The notes under the pieces are model-generated. The model saw nothing but the letters and a program-made list of their open reading frames with translations. It was not told where the DNA came from and did no database searches. A DNA stretch of 64,000 nt from the NCBI GenBank assembly GCA_964612995.1, contig CAZTGE010000001.1, positions 50,575-114,574 of the forward strand, given 5' to 3'. Origin of the DNA: SLQH01 sp964612995. Lineage in GTDB: Bacteria; Planctomycetota; UBA11346. Every line of letters begins with the position of its first letter. Within the stretch, counting starts at the first letter, position 1. Below, one piece after another: positions 9,573-18,684 of this stretch. A program made the translations under genes and the position numbers.

Positions 9573-9685
9573 CCGGCCCTCCCGACCGCCGGAAACGCCA
9601 GCACAGCTGGCGAGCGACGACAGAGGACGAGGGGGTGAAGTGACGAAGGAGCGAGGGGGCAGAGCCCCCCCTGCAAAAAAGTCCC
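9573..9685 (+). mobile_element. Dispersed MITE-like element, long group, shortened copy C
   Basis: The stretch shares GGAAACGCCAGCACAGCTGG, GAGCGACGACAGAGG and the GGGGGCAGAGCCCCCC hairpin with copies at 4041 and 44355 but lacks their left third. It fills the whole spacer between the ABC-2 permease stop and the next start codon. No clear flanking duplication was seen. Confidence 0.55.
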
Positions 9686-9688
9686 CCG

Positions 9689-10447
9689 TCATAACTGCCG
9701 CCGACGGAAGATGGCCAGGGTGACGGTGAGCAACAGGGCGATCCACAGCAGCCCGTAGGCCACGGTCATCGCCGCCTCGGCCGGAGCCAGGCCCAGGCCG
9801 TGGACCGCCTGGTTGCGGTAGGCGTAACGCCCGAGATCCGGCATCAACGAGGCGAGCACGGCGATCAGCCACTGGGCGGTATCGTTCTTCACATAGGCGA
9901 GGAAACCGGGCAGCTCGTGGACCGCGTGGCCGAGGCCGTAGGTGGCCAGACTCAGCGCCGCCGCGAGCAGCGGGGTCGAGAGTGTGGTCCAGCACAGGCT
10001 CACCGCGGCCATGATCACGACCTCCTCCGCGGTCAGCAGGCCCGCGAGCACCAGCAGCGGCGTGACCGGAGCACCGGTGACCCAGAGGTAGATCAACGAC
10101 AGGGTGAGCATCGCCAACTGACCGCAGAGCAGCGCGGCAGCCAGACCGCAGAACTTGCCGATCACGAACTGCCAGCGGGCGATGGGGCGGCTGAGCACGG
10201 TGTAGAGGGTCCGCTGCTGGATCTCCATGTGCATCAGCGCGGTGCCGGTGGCCACCGCGACCAGCAGACCGATGATGCTCTGCAGGCTGAGCACGATGTC
10301 GGTCGTGACCAGGTCGCCGTCGGTGGCGCTGATGTAGCCGATCAGCCGCGACAGGGTCATGAAGACGACGAACAACGAGAGCAGCCCGATGAAACTGCGG
10401 CTGCGCAGACTCTCGCGCAGGGTGGCGCCGGCGACGGTGAGGATCAC
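9689..10447 (-). CDS. ABC-2 type exporter permease
   Basis: The 252-aa product has six hydrophobic segments and ABC-2 character (HMEIQQRTLYTVLSRPIARW is the typical cytoplasmic loop, as in NosY/GldF-like permeases). The start is GTG 10447, which overlaps the ATPase stop codon by four bases (GTGA), a sign of coupled translation. With the upstream ATPase it forms a complete exporter of unknown cargo. Confidence 0.85.
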   Translation of the reverse strand: MILTVAGATLRESLRSRSFIGLLSLFVVFMTLSRLIGYISATDGDLVTTDIVLSLQSIIGLLVAVATGTALMHMEIQQRTLYTVLSRPIARWQFVIGKFCGLAAALLCGQLAMLTLSLIYLWVTGAPVTPLLVLAGLLTAEEVVIMAAVSLCWTTLSTPLLAAALSLATYGLGHAVHELPGFLAYVKNDTAQWLIAVLASLMPDLGRYAYRNQAVHGLGLAPAEAAMTVAYGLLWIALLLTVTLAIFRRRQL

Positions 10448-11400
10448 GCTGCACCCCCCGCATCCGGTGTGCCCGCGGCGGCTTCGCCCAGGGTGTTGCC
10501 GGCGTTGTGTGAGGCGCGTACCCGCGCAACGAAATAGTCCTCCAGGGCTTTGCGCTGGCGTTCCAGCCGGACCACGCTGCCTCCGCATTCCGCGACGGTG
10601 GCCAAAGCGCGCTCACGCTCCTCTTCAGGAAAGACCCAGTGCCAGGTGCCGCCGGTACCCAACTCGGCCTCGGCCGGCGCCGGGCCGGAACCGGTGAGCT
10701 GGAGCGGCGCTTGCGCGAACAGCCCGGCGAGGCCACCGGCTTCGATCGCACGACCGTGATCGATCATCACGTAGTGGGTACACAGGTCCTCGACGTCGGC
10801 GAGAATGTGCGAGGAGAAGAACAGGGTCGCGCCGCGCGCGCGCTCGGCCTTGAGAATCTCGCGGAACCGGCTGCGCCAGAGCGGATCGAGTCCGGAAAAC
10901 GGCTCGTCGAGCACGAGCAGGCGCGGGCCGGCGAAGATGGCCTGAGCCAGGCCGAAGCGCTGACGCATGCCCTTGGAGAAGGAACGCAGATGTCGCCGAC
11001 GCAGATCGCCGAGGTCGAGCTCCTGATAGACGCGCTCGCGCGCCTGCCGGATCTGGGCCCGGCCCATACCGGAGAGCCGACCGAGATAGGCGAGGTACTC
11101 GCGCACGCTCAGATTCTCGTAGAAGAACGGCTGCTCGGGCAGGTAGCCGACCTCGCGTCGCAGCCCCGGTGGCCCGATGGGGCGCCCGAACAGCCGGATG
11201 GTGCCGCTATGGCCGTGGAGCAGACCCATCAGCAGTTTGATCGCGGTCGACTTGCCGGCGCCGTTGGCGCCGAGGAAACCGCAGGCATCACCGGCGGACA
11301 CCGCGAAGGAGATCTGCCGCAGCGCGACGACGCGTTGGAGCCAGTCACCGCGGTAGGTGAAGCAAACGCCTTCATACTCGAGCACGGGATCATCGGCCAT
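10444..11400 (-). CDS. ABC transporter ATP-binding protein (ABC-2 exporter)
   Basis: This 318-aa ATPase energises the ABC-2 permease that overlaps its stop codon. It shows Walker A (GANGAGKST), the Q-loop (VGYLPEQPFFYENLSVREYL), the signature FSKGMRQRFG, Walker B (LLVLDEPFSGLD) and the switch histidine (SSHILAD). The C-terminal 100 residues are the extra domain of the NatA/CcmA-like class. The start at 11400 (MADDPVLEYEG) directly precedes the conserved domain; a methionine 15 codons upstream is less likely. It heads the operon ATPase, permease, hypothetical protein, ebfC. Confidence 0.92.
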   Translation of the reverse strand: MADDPVLEYEGVCFTYRGDWLQRVVALRQISFAVSAGDACGFLGANGAGKSTAIKLLMGLLHGHSGTIRLFGRPIGPPGLRREVGYLPEQPFFYENLSVREYLAYLGRLSGMGRAQIRQARERVYQELDLGDLRRRHLRSFSKGMRQRFGLAQAIFAGPRLLVLDEPFSGLDPLWRSRFREILKAERARGATLFFSSHILADVEDLCTHYVMIDHGRAIEAGGLAGLFAQAPLQLTGSGPAPAEAELGTGGTWHWVFPEEERERALATVAECGGSVVRLERQRKALEDYFVARVRASHNAGNTLGEAAAGTPDAGGAA

Positions 11401-11587
11401 CGCGACAGAGTGTAGGCCCCGCTCCCGGAGGCGACAAGGCCACAATGCCCGGCGCTGGGCAAGACCGGGCTCTCACCCACCTCCCGGGCCCGGCGCGAGC
11501 AGCGCTTGAACCCCGCCGCAGCGGCGCGCATGGTCACCCGGGCGAGGTGGCCGATCGCCGCCTCCGCAGCCCGACAAGGAGCCGACC

Positions 11588-12478
11588 ATGCTGCGCCGCA
11601 TGCTTACCCTCACCGTCATCCCCCTCTGCCTGGTGATCGTCGGCTGCACCGATGACGAATCCGACTCGGACGCGGCCCTGCCCGCGCGCGACTCCACGCA
11701 GGAATCCGCCGCCTTCACCCAGGCCCACCTCGCTGCGACGGTGGCGGTGCGCGATGCCCTGACCGAAGACGGCCAGACCACCGAAGCCTTCGGAGCAACG
11801 GCTGTACCGGGCGCCCTCCCGCTCGCCCTCGGCCGCCCCGGCTGCTGCGAGGCCACCGCCACGAGCTTCGACTACCGCGACGAGGTCAGCCTCGACATCG
11901 ACCTCGACATGCTCGACGGCAACGGCAGCGACCGCTACCCCAACGCCAGCGGACAACTCCACCTCGATGCCACGGCCACCAGCAACACCAACCTCAGCGG
12001 GGCGAGCGGCGAGGTCCGCTACAGCGCCACCGTCACCGCCACGGGGCCGGTCACCGCCACCGACCCGATCTCCGGCTGGACCGCCACCTGGCCCACGGGA
12101 ACCTCGCTCTCGCTCAACGTCACCATCACCTGGACCCGCAGCGCGCTCGCCGTGTGGGAGCTGACCGCCGCCACCGCCAGCAACATGTCCCCCCACGACG
12201 TGACCGTGTCCAAAGGCGACATGACACTCGATGGCCGGGTGCTCGAGTTCACCCAGCAGACCTCGATCACGCGGTCGAGCGACGGCACGGAGGTCACGCT
12301 CACCGATGTCCAGCTCGAGGCCATGCGCCAGGTCAGCTGGACCGATGCCGCCGGTGCGTCGCACATGGTGCGGTGGGATGTCCAGGGGCTGGATGCGATC
12401 TTCGTCACGCTCGACGGGACCACCTTCGGCCCATTCACCATCTTCGAGGTGATGGCACGCCTCGGCGCCACCGTCTGA
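11588..12478 (+). CDS. Lipoprotein of unknown function
   Basis: The 296-aa protein begins MLRRMLTLTVIPLCLVIVGC, a lipoprotein signal with Cys20, then a linker with many aspartates and serines. The rest is predicted mostly beta, rich in Thr, with regular strands such as GEVRYSATVTATGPV. AAGGAG stands 7 bases before the ATG. No family is recognised. It is followed after 343 bases by another lipoprotein. Confidence 0.75.
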   Translation: MLRRMLTLTVIPLCLVIVGCTDDESDSDAALPARDSTQESAAFTQAHLAATVAVRDALTEDGQTTEAFGATAVPGALPLALGRPGCCEATATSFDYRDEVSLDIDLDMLDGNGSDRYPNASGQLHLDATATSNTNLSGASGEVRYSATVTATGPVTATDPISGWTATWPTGTSLSLNVTITWTRSALAVWELTAATASNMSPHDVTVSKGDMTLDGRVLEFTQQTSITRSSDGTEVTLTDVQLEAMRQVSWTDAAGASHMVRWDVQGLDAIFVTLDGTTFGPFTIFEVMARLGATV

Positions 12479-12821
12479 GGGGTCGCCCGCAGCTCACGGA
12501 TGACCGCGTGCCGATGCGTCGCCGCAGGGCGCGGGTAGCGCAGGCCCATGGGCCGACCTCGCCGAGCACCGTGCGACGACGATCCCGCCGAGGCACCGAA
12601 GCCGAACGCGCGAGCGGGTGAACCCGGTTCCGCTGGAAGCCCGTCGCAACAAATGGCCGTTCTGCGGCAATTCAGGGGAAGGTGGGCCCGTGGTGTGGCA
12701 CACCGTCTGCACCAGTGGCTCAGCCAGTGGGCCTTGCCCCTCGACGCCTCTGTCGTGATCCCTAGGCTGGCTGGGTGTCGTGTCGGGCGGATGGGCCCGA
12801 ATGGGATGGAAGGATGGCATC
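12479..12821. other. Gene-free stretch before a lipoprotein gene
   Basis: I see no convincing gene, repeat or terminator here. It presumably carries the promoter of the next gene, but no clear -35/-10 pair can be named. Confidence 0.4.
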
Positions 12822-13964
12822 ATGCGGGTATCGATCACTGCGCTGCGAGCGGCCCTGAGTGGAATCGTGGCTGTTGTCGCCCTGACGACCGGCGGCTGTG
12901 GCACCGGCAGCGTCACCGGCGGAGCCATGTTCGGCGATTTCATTCCGACACCTGACGGCCCCGATTCCAAACTCACCGGGACCTATGTCATGACCGTGGT
13001 TCAACCGCTGGAGGAGCACGGGATCGACGACGACTTCTTCTTCCTCAGCGCCAACAACTGGACCGTCGGCGACACCTATATCCTCAACTTCGACGAGCAG
13101 AACAGGATGGTCGATCATATCTGGACCGGCGCCGATGTCCGAGCCACAGGCGGCCTCCCTTTCGTCATCAACAGCCCAGACGGCTCTGAGTGGCTGGCGA
13201 AGGAGCCGGCAGATGCTGAAGAGGATTTCATCTACGATATCGAAGCGCCCTATCCAGACATCCATACCAACGATATCTTCGAGGATTTCCTCGACTGGTT
13301 CCTGTTCCATACCTGGATCGCCACCATCGTTCCCGACACCCGGATCGATCTCGTGCTCGACGGGCTGACCACGATCTCCAACAGCACCACCGGTGGCTTC
13401 GTCATCGACCCCCTCCTGCCCAACTTCGGCATCGGGCTCGAAGATCTCGAGAATGGCTCGAGCACGCTGTATGAACTCCACCAGGAGTGCCATCCGATCC
13501 CGACCGAGAACGAACTCGGCCCCTACGCCGGCAACTATGCCGTCACCGGCATCTACGAGGTCGAGAACGAGACTTGGGAGTCGCCGGTCGAGTTCGACTT
13601 CGCACTCAGCCCCGAGGGCGTCATCGCCAGCTCGCTGACGCAGATCCCGTTCTTCTCCTACATCAAGCAGGGGACCTTCGGCAGCGTCATCGTCGCCCAG
13701 TACTCCGGCCCATCGGTCCCCGCAAGCACTTATTACCCTTCCGTTCCCCCGGTGGCCCATGAGGCCTTCGTGGACCCGACATCTCTGGGCGAACGCGACA
13801 AGGTCACCCAGCACTGGGATCTGGTCGTCGACGCTGGCGCGGAGGCGGTCAACGGCGGCAACTTGCAGCAGTCGATCAACGCATTCCCTCGCGAAGCTGA
13901 ACTCGATGGACGGCAGAAGATCCTCGGGGCCAAGGTCTTCTTCGAGGACGTCCGCAAGAACTGA
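12822..13964 (+). CDS. Lipoprotein of unknown function
   Basis: The 380-aa product starts at ATG 12822, 7 bases after GGAAGGA. It has a lipoprotein signal ending ALTTGGC. The mature part is acidic and rich in Phe, Tyr and Ile (for example DDDFFFLSANNWTVGDTYIL), with no recognised domain. Its codon use is less extremely GC3-biased than its neighbours. The stop lies 5 bases before the next start. Confidence 0.75.
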   Translation: MRVSITALRAALSGIVAVVALTTGGCGTGSVTGGAMFGDFIPTPDGPDSKLTGTYVMTVVQPLEEHGIDDDFFFLSANNWTVGDTYILNFDEQNRMVDHIWTGADVRATGGLPFVINSPDGSEWLAKEPADAEEDFIYDIEAPYPDIHTNDIFEDFLDWFLFHTWIATIVPDTRIDLVLDGLTTISNSTTGGFVIDPLLPNFGIGLEDLENGSSTLYELHQECHPIPTENELGPYAGNYAVTGIYEVENETWESPVEFDFALSPEGVIASSLTQIPFFSYIKQGTFGSVIVAQYSGPSVPASTYYPSVPPVAHEAFVDPTSLGERDKVTQHWDLVVDAGAEAVNGGNLQQSINAFPREAELDGRQKILGAKVFFEDVRKN

Positions 13965-13969
13965 GGCCC

Positions 13970-14575
13970 ATGCGCATCCGCCCGCTCGACATCGCGATCA
14001 TCTGCGCGGGCGTGGCCGGCGGCGTCGCGCTCGGTGCCTGGCTCGCTAGCGCCCCGGAAGCACAGTCGCTCATGGCCCCCGCGCACGCGCGGCGTGACCC
14101 CGGCGCACCAGTGACGACCAGCGAACACGGGGTGCCGAGAGCCGCGGTGCAGCCGGCACAGCACACGCCCCCCCCTACGGACCCGATCCACGTCAACGCC
14201 CCTGGCGACCCAGCCGTCCGGACCAGGTCGATCAGCCCCTGTCTCGCGCGCTCCATGGCCATTCCGCCATCGGACCTCGAACGCTGGTACGGACCCGACG
14301 CGCCCGCGTGCGCCCGTGCGTCAACGCGGCCCGACGATGGCGCGTTGTCCCGTTCCTGGGTCAGCGCAGCGCTCGCCCGCTTGCAGCGACGATCGCAGGA
14401 TCCGGAGTGGTCTGTCGAGGCCCAGCCCCCCCGCCCCGAGTCCGCCCCCCCCCCTGTGCCAGGCGGTCCCGCTGCCAGTGCGGTGCGCATCCGCAATGCC
14501 TGGACGGCGGGATTCCATCGCGGCCTGACCAGCCGCCGCTGGCACCATCATCCACCGCCAGGCAGCGATGGCTGA
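13970..14575 (+). CDS. Small membrane-anchored or exported hypothetical protein
   Basis: The 201-aa protein has an N-terminal hydrophobic segment (IAIICAGVAGGVALGAWLA) followed by a low-complexity Pro/Ala/Arg-rich sequence. It starts 5 bases after the preceding lipoprotein gene, which favours a real, co-transcribed gene. There is no recognised domain, and the low complexity leaves some doubt about its reality. Confidence 0.5.
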   Translation: MRIRPLDIAIICAGVAGGVALGAWLASAPEAQSLMAPAHARRDPGAPVTTSEHGVPRAAVQPAQHTPPPTDPIHVNAPGDPAVRTRSISPCLARSMAIPPSDLERWYGPDAPACARASTRPDDGALSRSWVSAALARLQRRSQDPEWSVEAQPPRPESAPPPVPGGPAASAVRIRNAWTAGFHRGLTSRRWHHHPPPGSDG

Positions 14576-14666
14576 GAGCCGTCGCCACACGACGCTGCTG
14601 ACACAGCCCGTTGCGACACGTCGGACCCGGCGTTGGCCAGGCCAGCTTCATGGCATGATCCCGCCT

Positions 14667-14801
14667 ATGCGGCGGATATTGGTCCTGGTCCTGCTTGCCC
14701 TGGCCCTGCTTACTGGCCTGAGTGCGTGCGTCGACGCCGGCAGAGAGTCGGCCAACCCCTACGCATCGCCCGACCACGGCATCGGCTACCACTACCACTG
14801 A
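14667..14801 (+). CDS. Tiny lipoprotein (44 aa)
   Basis: The product begins MRRILVLVLLALALLTGLSA and then Cys21, a textbook lipoprotein signal. It leaves only 24 mature residues ending DHGIGYHYH. The histidine-rich end could bind metal. The ribosome site is weak. It follows the same-strand lipoprotein cluster. No homologue can be named. Confidence 0.5.
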   Translation: MRRILVLVLLALALLTGLSACVDAGRESANPYASPDHGIGYHYH

Positions 14802-14991
14802 GGCTCGCCCAACCGGTGACTCAGCCGCCCTCCGACTTGATCAGCCCGTTGGTCGCTTGCTGGTGACCGGGGCATCATACGCACGCGACAGCCGATCATC
14901 TGTGCCGAGGCCGCATCTGATCGCCTCCCCTCAATCGGCTGGGTCGTGCCAGGTGCGCTGCGGAACGATCGTTGGCAGCGCGGCCAAAGGA

Positions 14992-15025
14992 AACGCCCCG
15001 TGACCTGGGCAGGTCGCGGGGCGTT
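14992..15025. terminator. Strong hairpin between convergent genes
   Basis: A 15-bp stem (AACGCCCCGTGACCT paired with AGGTCGCGGGGCGTT, one G-U pair) with a GGGC loop. There is no T-run. It lies between genes that converge on it, so it probably ends transcription from both sides. Confidence 0.55.
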
Positions 15026-15064
15026 CATGCTGCGCGCGGCAGCCGGTAGCGGCGGAGCTCACCC

Positions 15065-15226
15065 TCAGGGCATGCCGCTGCGGAAGAAGTCCTGACTGTA
15101 GGCCTGGGTCATGTCCTCGTCGCTGTAGCGCTCGATGCTGCGATAGAGGAAGACGATCGCGCAGACGATGGCCGCGAAGGTCACCAGGCTCAGGCCCATG
15201 TAGGTCTTGTTGTTCTCGGGTTCCAT
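15065..15226 (-). CDS. 53-aa single-pass membrane protein
   Basis: The short gene encodes MEPENNKTYM followed by a membrane segment (GLSLVTFAAIVCAIVFLY) and an acidic/aromatic tail ending RSGMP. GGGGAGGA stands 7 bases before the ATG at 15226. It lies 28 bases after the coiled-coil gene and shares its direction, so it is the third member of that operon. A small subunit or anchor of a membrane complex with the two larger products is likely. Confidence 0.7.
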   Translation of the reverse strand: MEPENNKTYMGLSLVTFAAIVCAIVFLYRSIERYSDEDMTQAYSQDFFRSGMP

Positions 15227-15254
15227 GTGGCGTCCTCCCCTTGCCCGACCTGCT

Positions 15255-16145
15255 TCAGAACAGACGGTTCTGGGCGTTGTCGCCCTGCTTGATCTCTGCG
15301 CCGCGGGTATTCCAGGTGTCGCTGATCACGCGGCAGGCGACCATGTCGTCGAGCACGCGTTCGGCGCGGACCTTGACGATGTACTGGTTGTCGCGGTAGA
15401 CGATGAACTCCATGCCTTCCTGGACCTCTTCCTGCTCGCCAACGGTGAGCATGACCAGATCCTGCTGTCCTTCGGGGTTCTTGCGCACGGCGGCGACGAT
15501 GCCGTGCACCACCTGACCGACGTCGACCTTGTCGGTGGTGATGTCGGTCCACACCCGCGGGTGGTTTGTGCGCACCAGGGCAAGATAGGCATCCTTGCGC
15601 TTGGCCTCCTGCTCGAGGTCCTGAATGGTCATCTCGAGTCGGTTGTTGGCGGTCTGGGCGTTGTTCAGATCGTCTTCGACCTCTGCCAGCTTGACGTTGA
15701 GCTGGAAGGCGACCGCGCGTGAGACCTGGGCGATGTGGTTGAGCTCGGCAGCCCGGTCGCGCGCGATCTTGAGCGACGATTCGAGGCTCTCGATCCGCTT
15801 CTCCTTGGCCTTGATCGTGTTTTCCTTGGACCGTAGATCCGAGGCGGCGATTGCCAGATCCTCGTCCTTGGTGGTGATGGTCTGGATGTGCTGTTCGATC
15901 TCGGCCTGGGCACCCTCGAGGTCGGCGGCGAGACGGACCTTGGCCTGTTCGGCCTGCATCCGATTGAAGCTGTGACCTTCGATCTCGCCCTTCACCGCGT
16001 TGAGCTGCTCCGCCAGCTCCTTGGAGTCTTGATGCCAGCGGCGCTTCCAGTGCTCCTGATACGCGAACGACGTCATGGCGAAGTACGCCAGCGCCAGGCT
16101 GAGCAGCATGTTGATGATGATGAAAACCTTGGTGGTGGTGTTCAT
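15255..16145 (-). CDS. Membrane-anchored coiled-coil protein
   Basis: The 296-aa product has an N-terminal membrane segment (VFIIINMLLSLALAYFAMTSF), a long coiled coil (about 30-185, rich in Glu, Lys, Ala, Leu) and a compact C-terminal beta domain (about 205-290, VGQVVHGIVAAV, VQEGMEFIVYRDNQYIVKV). The layout recalls envelope scaffolds such as MreC, but without a recognised MreC signature. It starts 31 bases after the HEAT protein stop. Similar proteins are, to my knowledge, typical of planctomycetes. Confidence 0.75.
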   Translation of the reverse strand: MNTTTKVFIIINMLLSLALAYFAMTSFAYQEHWKRRWHQDSKELAEQLNAVKGEIEGHSFNRMQAEQAKVRLAADLEGAQAEIEQHIQTITTKDEDLAIAASDLRSKENTIKAKEKRIESLESSLKIARDRAAELNHIAQVSRAVAFQLNVKLAEVEDDLNNAQTANNRLEMTIQDLEQEAKRKDAYLALVRTNHPRVWTDITTDKVDVGQVVHGIVAAVRKNPEGQQDLVMLTVGEQEEVQEGMEFIVYRDNQYIVKVRAERVLDDMVACRVISDTWNTRGAEIKQGDNAQNRLF

Positions 16146-16176
16146 GACTCCAGAACTCCCGGATTGGATGCTATCG

Positions 16177-18513
16177 TTACTCTGCCTTGGCACCTGGGGC
16201 GCGAACGTCGAAGCGACGCAGCCGCTCGTAATCCCACAGCGTCGCGGGCTCGGTTCCGCGCCCATGGCCTACGGCCCGGGACGCGGCTTCGCGCACGATG
16301 AGCTGATCGGCTTCCAACGCGCCGGCGATGATGTCGATCGCCGACGGGGTATTGGGATTGAGCAGCCCGATGGCGTAGAGGAAGGCGGCCCGGACCTCGG
16401 GCTTGGTCGCCAGCACCTCCGCCTGCGATTCGTAGACCTCGGTGACGCGATCGATCTTCGATGCGTCGCCGGTCAGGCCGAGCGCATGCAGCGCGGCGAT
16501 GCGGATGTCGTCGTCGCGCTCGGCGATGGTACCCACGAGGGCATCGGCCGCCTGGGAGATGTCGAACTGGGAGGTCACCGGGTCGATCGCGCCCAGCGCC
16601 TTGGCGGCGTTGAGGCTGACCTGTTCCCGTTGGGCCCGGTTGAGGTCGGGCAGGGTGTGGTCACCGAGGGCATTCTCGATCAGGCCCTTCATCTCGGTCC
16701 CGCTGTACGGCCGCTGGACGAAGCCCGCGACCTTGCCTTCGAAGGCGTCCTTGATCTTCGCGGCCAGCTCCTTGTTCTCCGGCACGGCGATGAAGATCGG
16801 CGTGTCGGCGGTGGCCGGGTCGTCGCTGAACAGCTCGACCAGGCCGGCTGGGGTCTGCTCCTTGACATCGATGACCACGCCGTGCTCGTCGCGCAAGGCC
16901 GGCTGCAGGGTGCCGCTGATGATGATCGCATCCTTGACCGGAGTCTTGTTGAGCTGGGCGCGGGCCTGGAAACCATCGTTGGCGGTGAAGGCGAGCATGC
17001 CCTTGTTCTGCAGCTCGGAGCGAGCGGTGTTGCGGTGACGGAAGTCCTCTTCGAGCACCAGAACGGTGATCATGCCCCATTCGCCGACCGCCTCGGAGAG
17101 CAGCGGCACCACGCGCTCGCTGTTGAAGAAGCGGATCGCGGGATCGAGGTGGGCCAGGGTGGCCGCCGCCTGAAAGCGGATGCGCTTCTCGGGGTGTTCG
17201 AGCGCGGCGACGAGGACGGTGCCGGACTTGTCCACCATCAACCCCTCTTCACGCGAGGGCAGGGTCTGCTCGGCATCGGCCAGATGCTCGTCGCGCAGCA
17301 GTTCCATCAGCTTGATCGCGACGTCGTAGCGTTCGGAGACGATGCTCTGGCTCACCGCGCGATAGAGCATGTCCGGCTCGACCATCCGCACGTTGAGCAG
17401 GACCTCCTGCAGCGCCTCGTCGCGCTGCTCGAGCGCGGCGACCGATTCGGCCGGCTGCTGCGGCGGGTGGACCCGCTCGCGAGCGAGCTTGAGCCGAAGT
17501 TCGACCTCCTGCTTCTGCGCAGTGAGCACCGCTGCCAGCAACGGGGTATAGGCGGCGAAATCGGCGTAGTGGCTGGCCCCGTCGAACAGCAACTGTTCGG
17601 CCATCAGTTCATTCCAGGCGTAGTAGGGCGTCTCGGTGTACTGCAGTTCCAGCGCGCCTTCGGCCGGATCCTCGACCCAACGCCACATCAGGCTCTCGTT
17701 GGCCACCACCTCGTCGCGGACGTGGTCGCCATCGCGGAAGTAGCGCATCGCCTCCTGGAAATAGAGCTCGGATGCCTCGGGTATGGTCGCCATGCTGGAG
17801 CGGGCAGCGATGGCCGCGATGCTGTTGCGACAGACGTTCTTGACCTCCTGGCTGTGGTCGGAGTCGTTGGCCATCTGCACCAGCTTGGGCATGGCGCGCG
17901 GGTCGCCGATGTCGCCGAGGATGGTCGCGACCGAGGACAGCAGCGCCGGATCGTCGGACTTGAGCGCCTCCTCGAGCGGAACCACCGCTCGCGAGCCCAT
18001 CCTGGAGAGGACCATGCGGCACCAGACCTTGAAGTCCTGCTGGCGGGTCTCGTGGAGCTTGTCGACCAGCAGCGGCACCGCGATCGGGCCGATGGATACC
18101 AGCTCGTAGGTGGCGGCCAGCCGCTCCTTCTCGCTGCCACGCAGCTTGGTGATCAGCAGATCGAGATAGCGGGGATCGGTCCGCAGCTGCTTGTGGTAGA
18201 TCCGGGCCTTGCGCAACACATCGCGCATGACGTCTTCGAGCTCGGCCTTCTCGGCCATGCGCAGTACCAGGGCGTCACCGGCCTTGCGGTAGAACTCGAA
18301 CACCAGGCGGTTGCTCGGCTCGAGGCTCAAGGCGTCGTTGAAGCGCAGCGCGGCTTCGTCGAAGCGTCCGCTGCGATACAGCCGCAGCGCCTCGCTGAAG
18401 AGCTCGCGGACCTGGTCCTCGGGGGCGGCGCTGGAATCGGGATCCAGCGGTTCGGCGGCAAAACCGAATCCGCACACAACCACCATCAAGGCGACCGCAA
18501 GCACTCTGCGCAT
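16177..18513 (-). CDS. Exported HEAT-repeat/TPR protein
   Basis: The 778-aa protein has a signal peptide (MRRVLAVALMVVVCGFGFA), a TPR-like part (about 35-75, ALRLYRSGRFDEAALRFNDAL), and then several HEAT-like helical pairs, for example LATILGD-like VATILGDIGDPRAMPKLVQM at about 190 and IAALHALGLTGDASKIDRV near 720. A central segment (about 480-620) looks like a receiver-fold domain (DAIIISGTLQPAL). GGAGG precedes the ATG by about 5 bases. It heads a three-gene operon. A periplasmic scaffold is the most economical guess. Confidence 0.78.
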   Translation of the reverse strand: MRRVLAVALMVVVCGFGFAAEPLDPDSSAAPEDQVRELFSEALRLYRSGRFDEAALRFNDALSLEPSNRLVFEFYRKAGDALVLRMAEKAELEDVMRDVLRKARIYHKQLRTDPRYLDLLITKLRGSEKERLAATYELVSIGPIAVPLLVDKLHETRQQDFKVWCRMVLSRMGSRAVVPLEEALKSDDPALLSSVATILGDIGDPRAMPKLVQMANDSDHSQEVKNVCRNSIAAIAARSSMATIPEASELYFQEAMRYFRDGDHVRDEVVANESLMWRWVEDPAEGALELQYTETPYYAWNELMAEQLLFDGASHYADFAAYTPLLAAVLTAQKQEVELRLKLARERVHPPQQPAESVAALEQRDEALQEVLLNVRMVEPDMLYRAVSQSIVSERYDVAIKLMELLRDEHLADAEQTLPSREEGLMVDKSGTVLVAALEHPEKRIRFQAAATLAHLDPAIRFFNSERVVPLLSEAVGEWGMITVLVLEEDFRHRNTARSELQNKGMLAFTANDGFQARAQLNKTPVKDAIIISGTLQPALRDEHGVVIDVKEQTPAGLVELFSDDPATADTPIFIAVPENKELAAKIKDAFEGKVAGFVQRPYSGTEMKGLIENALGDHTLPDLNRAQREQVSLNAAKALGAIDPVTSQFDISQAADALVGTIAERDDDIRIAALHALGLTGDASKIDRVTEVYESQAEVLATKPEVRAAFLYAIGLLNPNTPSAIDIIAGALEADQLIVREAASRAVGHGRGTEPATLWDYERLRRFDVRAPGAKAE

Positions 18514-18684
18514 CTCGACCTCCGTTCACCACCAGACAGGACCGGTCGACTCCGGTCGCAGGGCCCGCCTGTGAGTGTGACGAGCGACTGTCGTGTCCCG
18601 ATCGAACCCCTCAACCCGCTACCGAAAGGGGTGAACAATGGTGTATGATGGACCGTGGCCACCTGCGCGGCATGCTTCCCGGCC

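Noticed and set aside
16075..18648. 857-codon open frame opposite the HEAT protein
   Set aside because: It is antisense to a gene with a signal peptide and ribosome site; no recognisable protein features.
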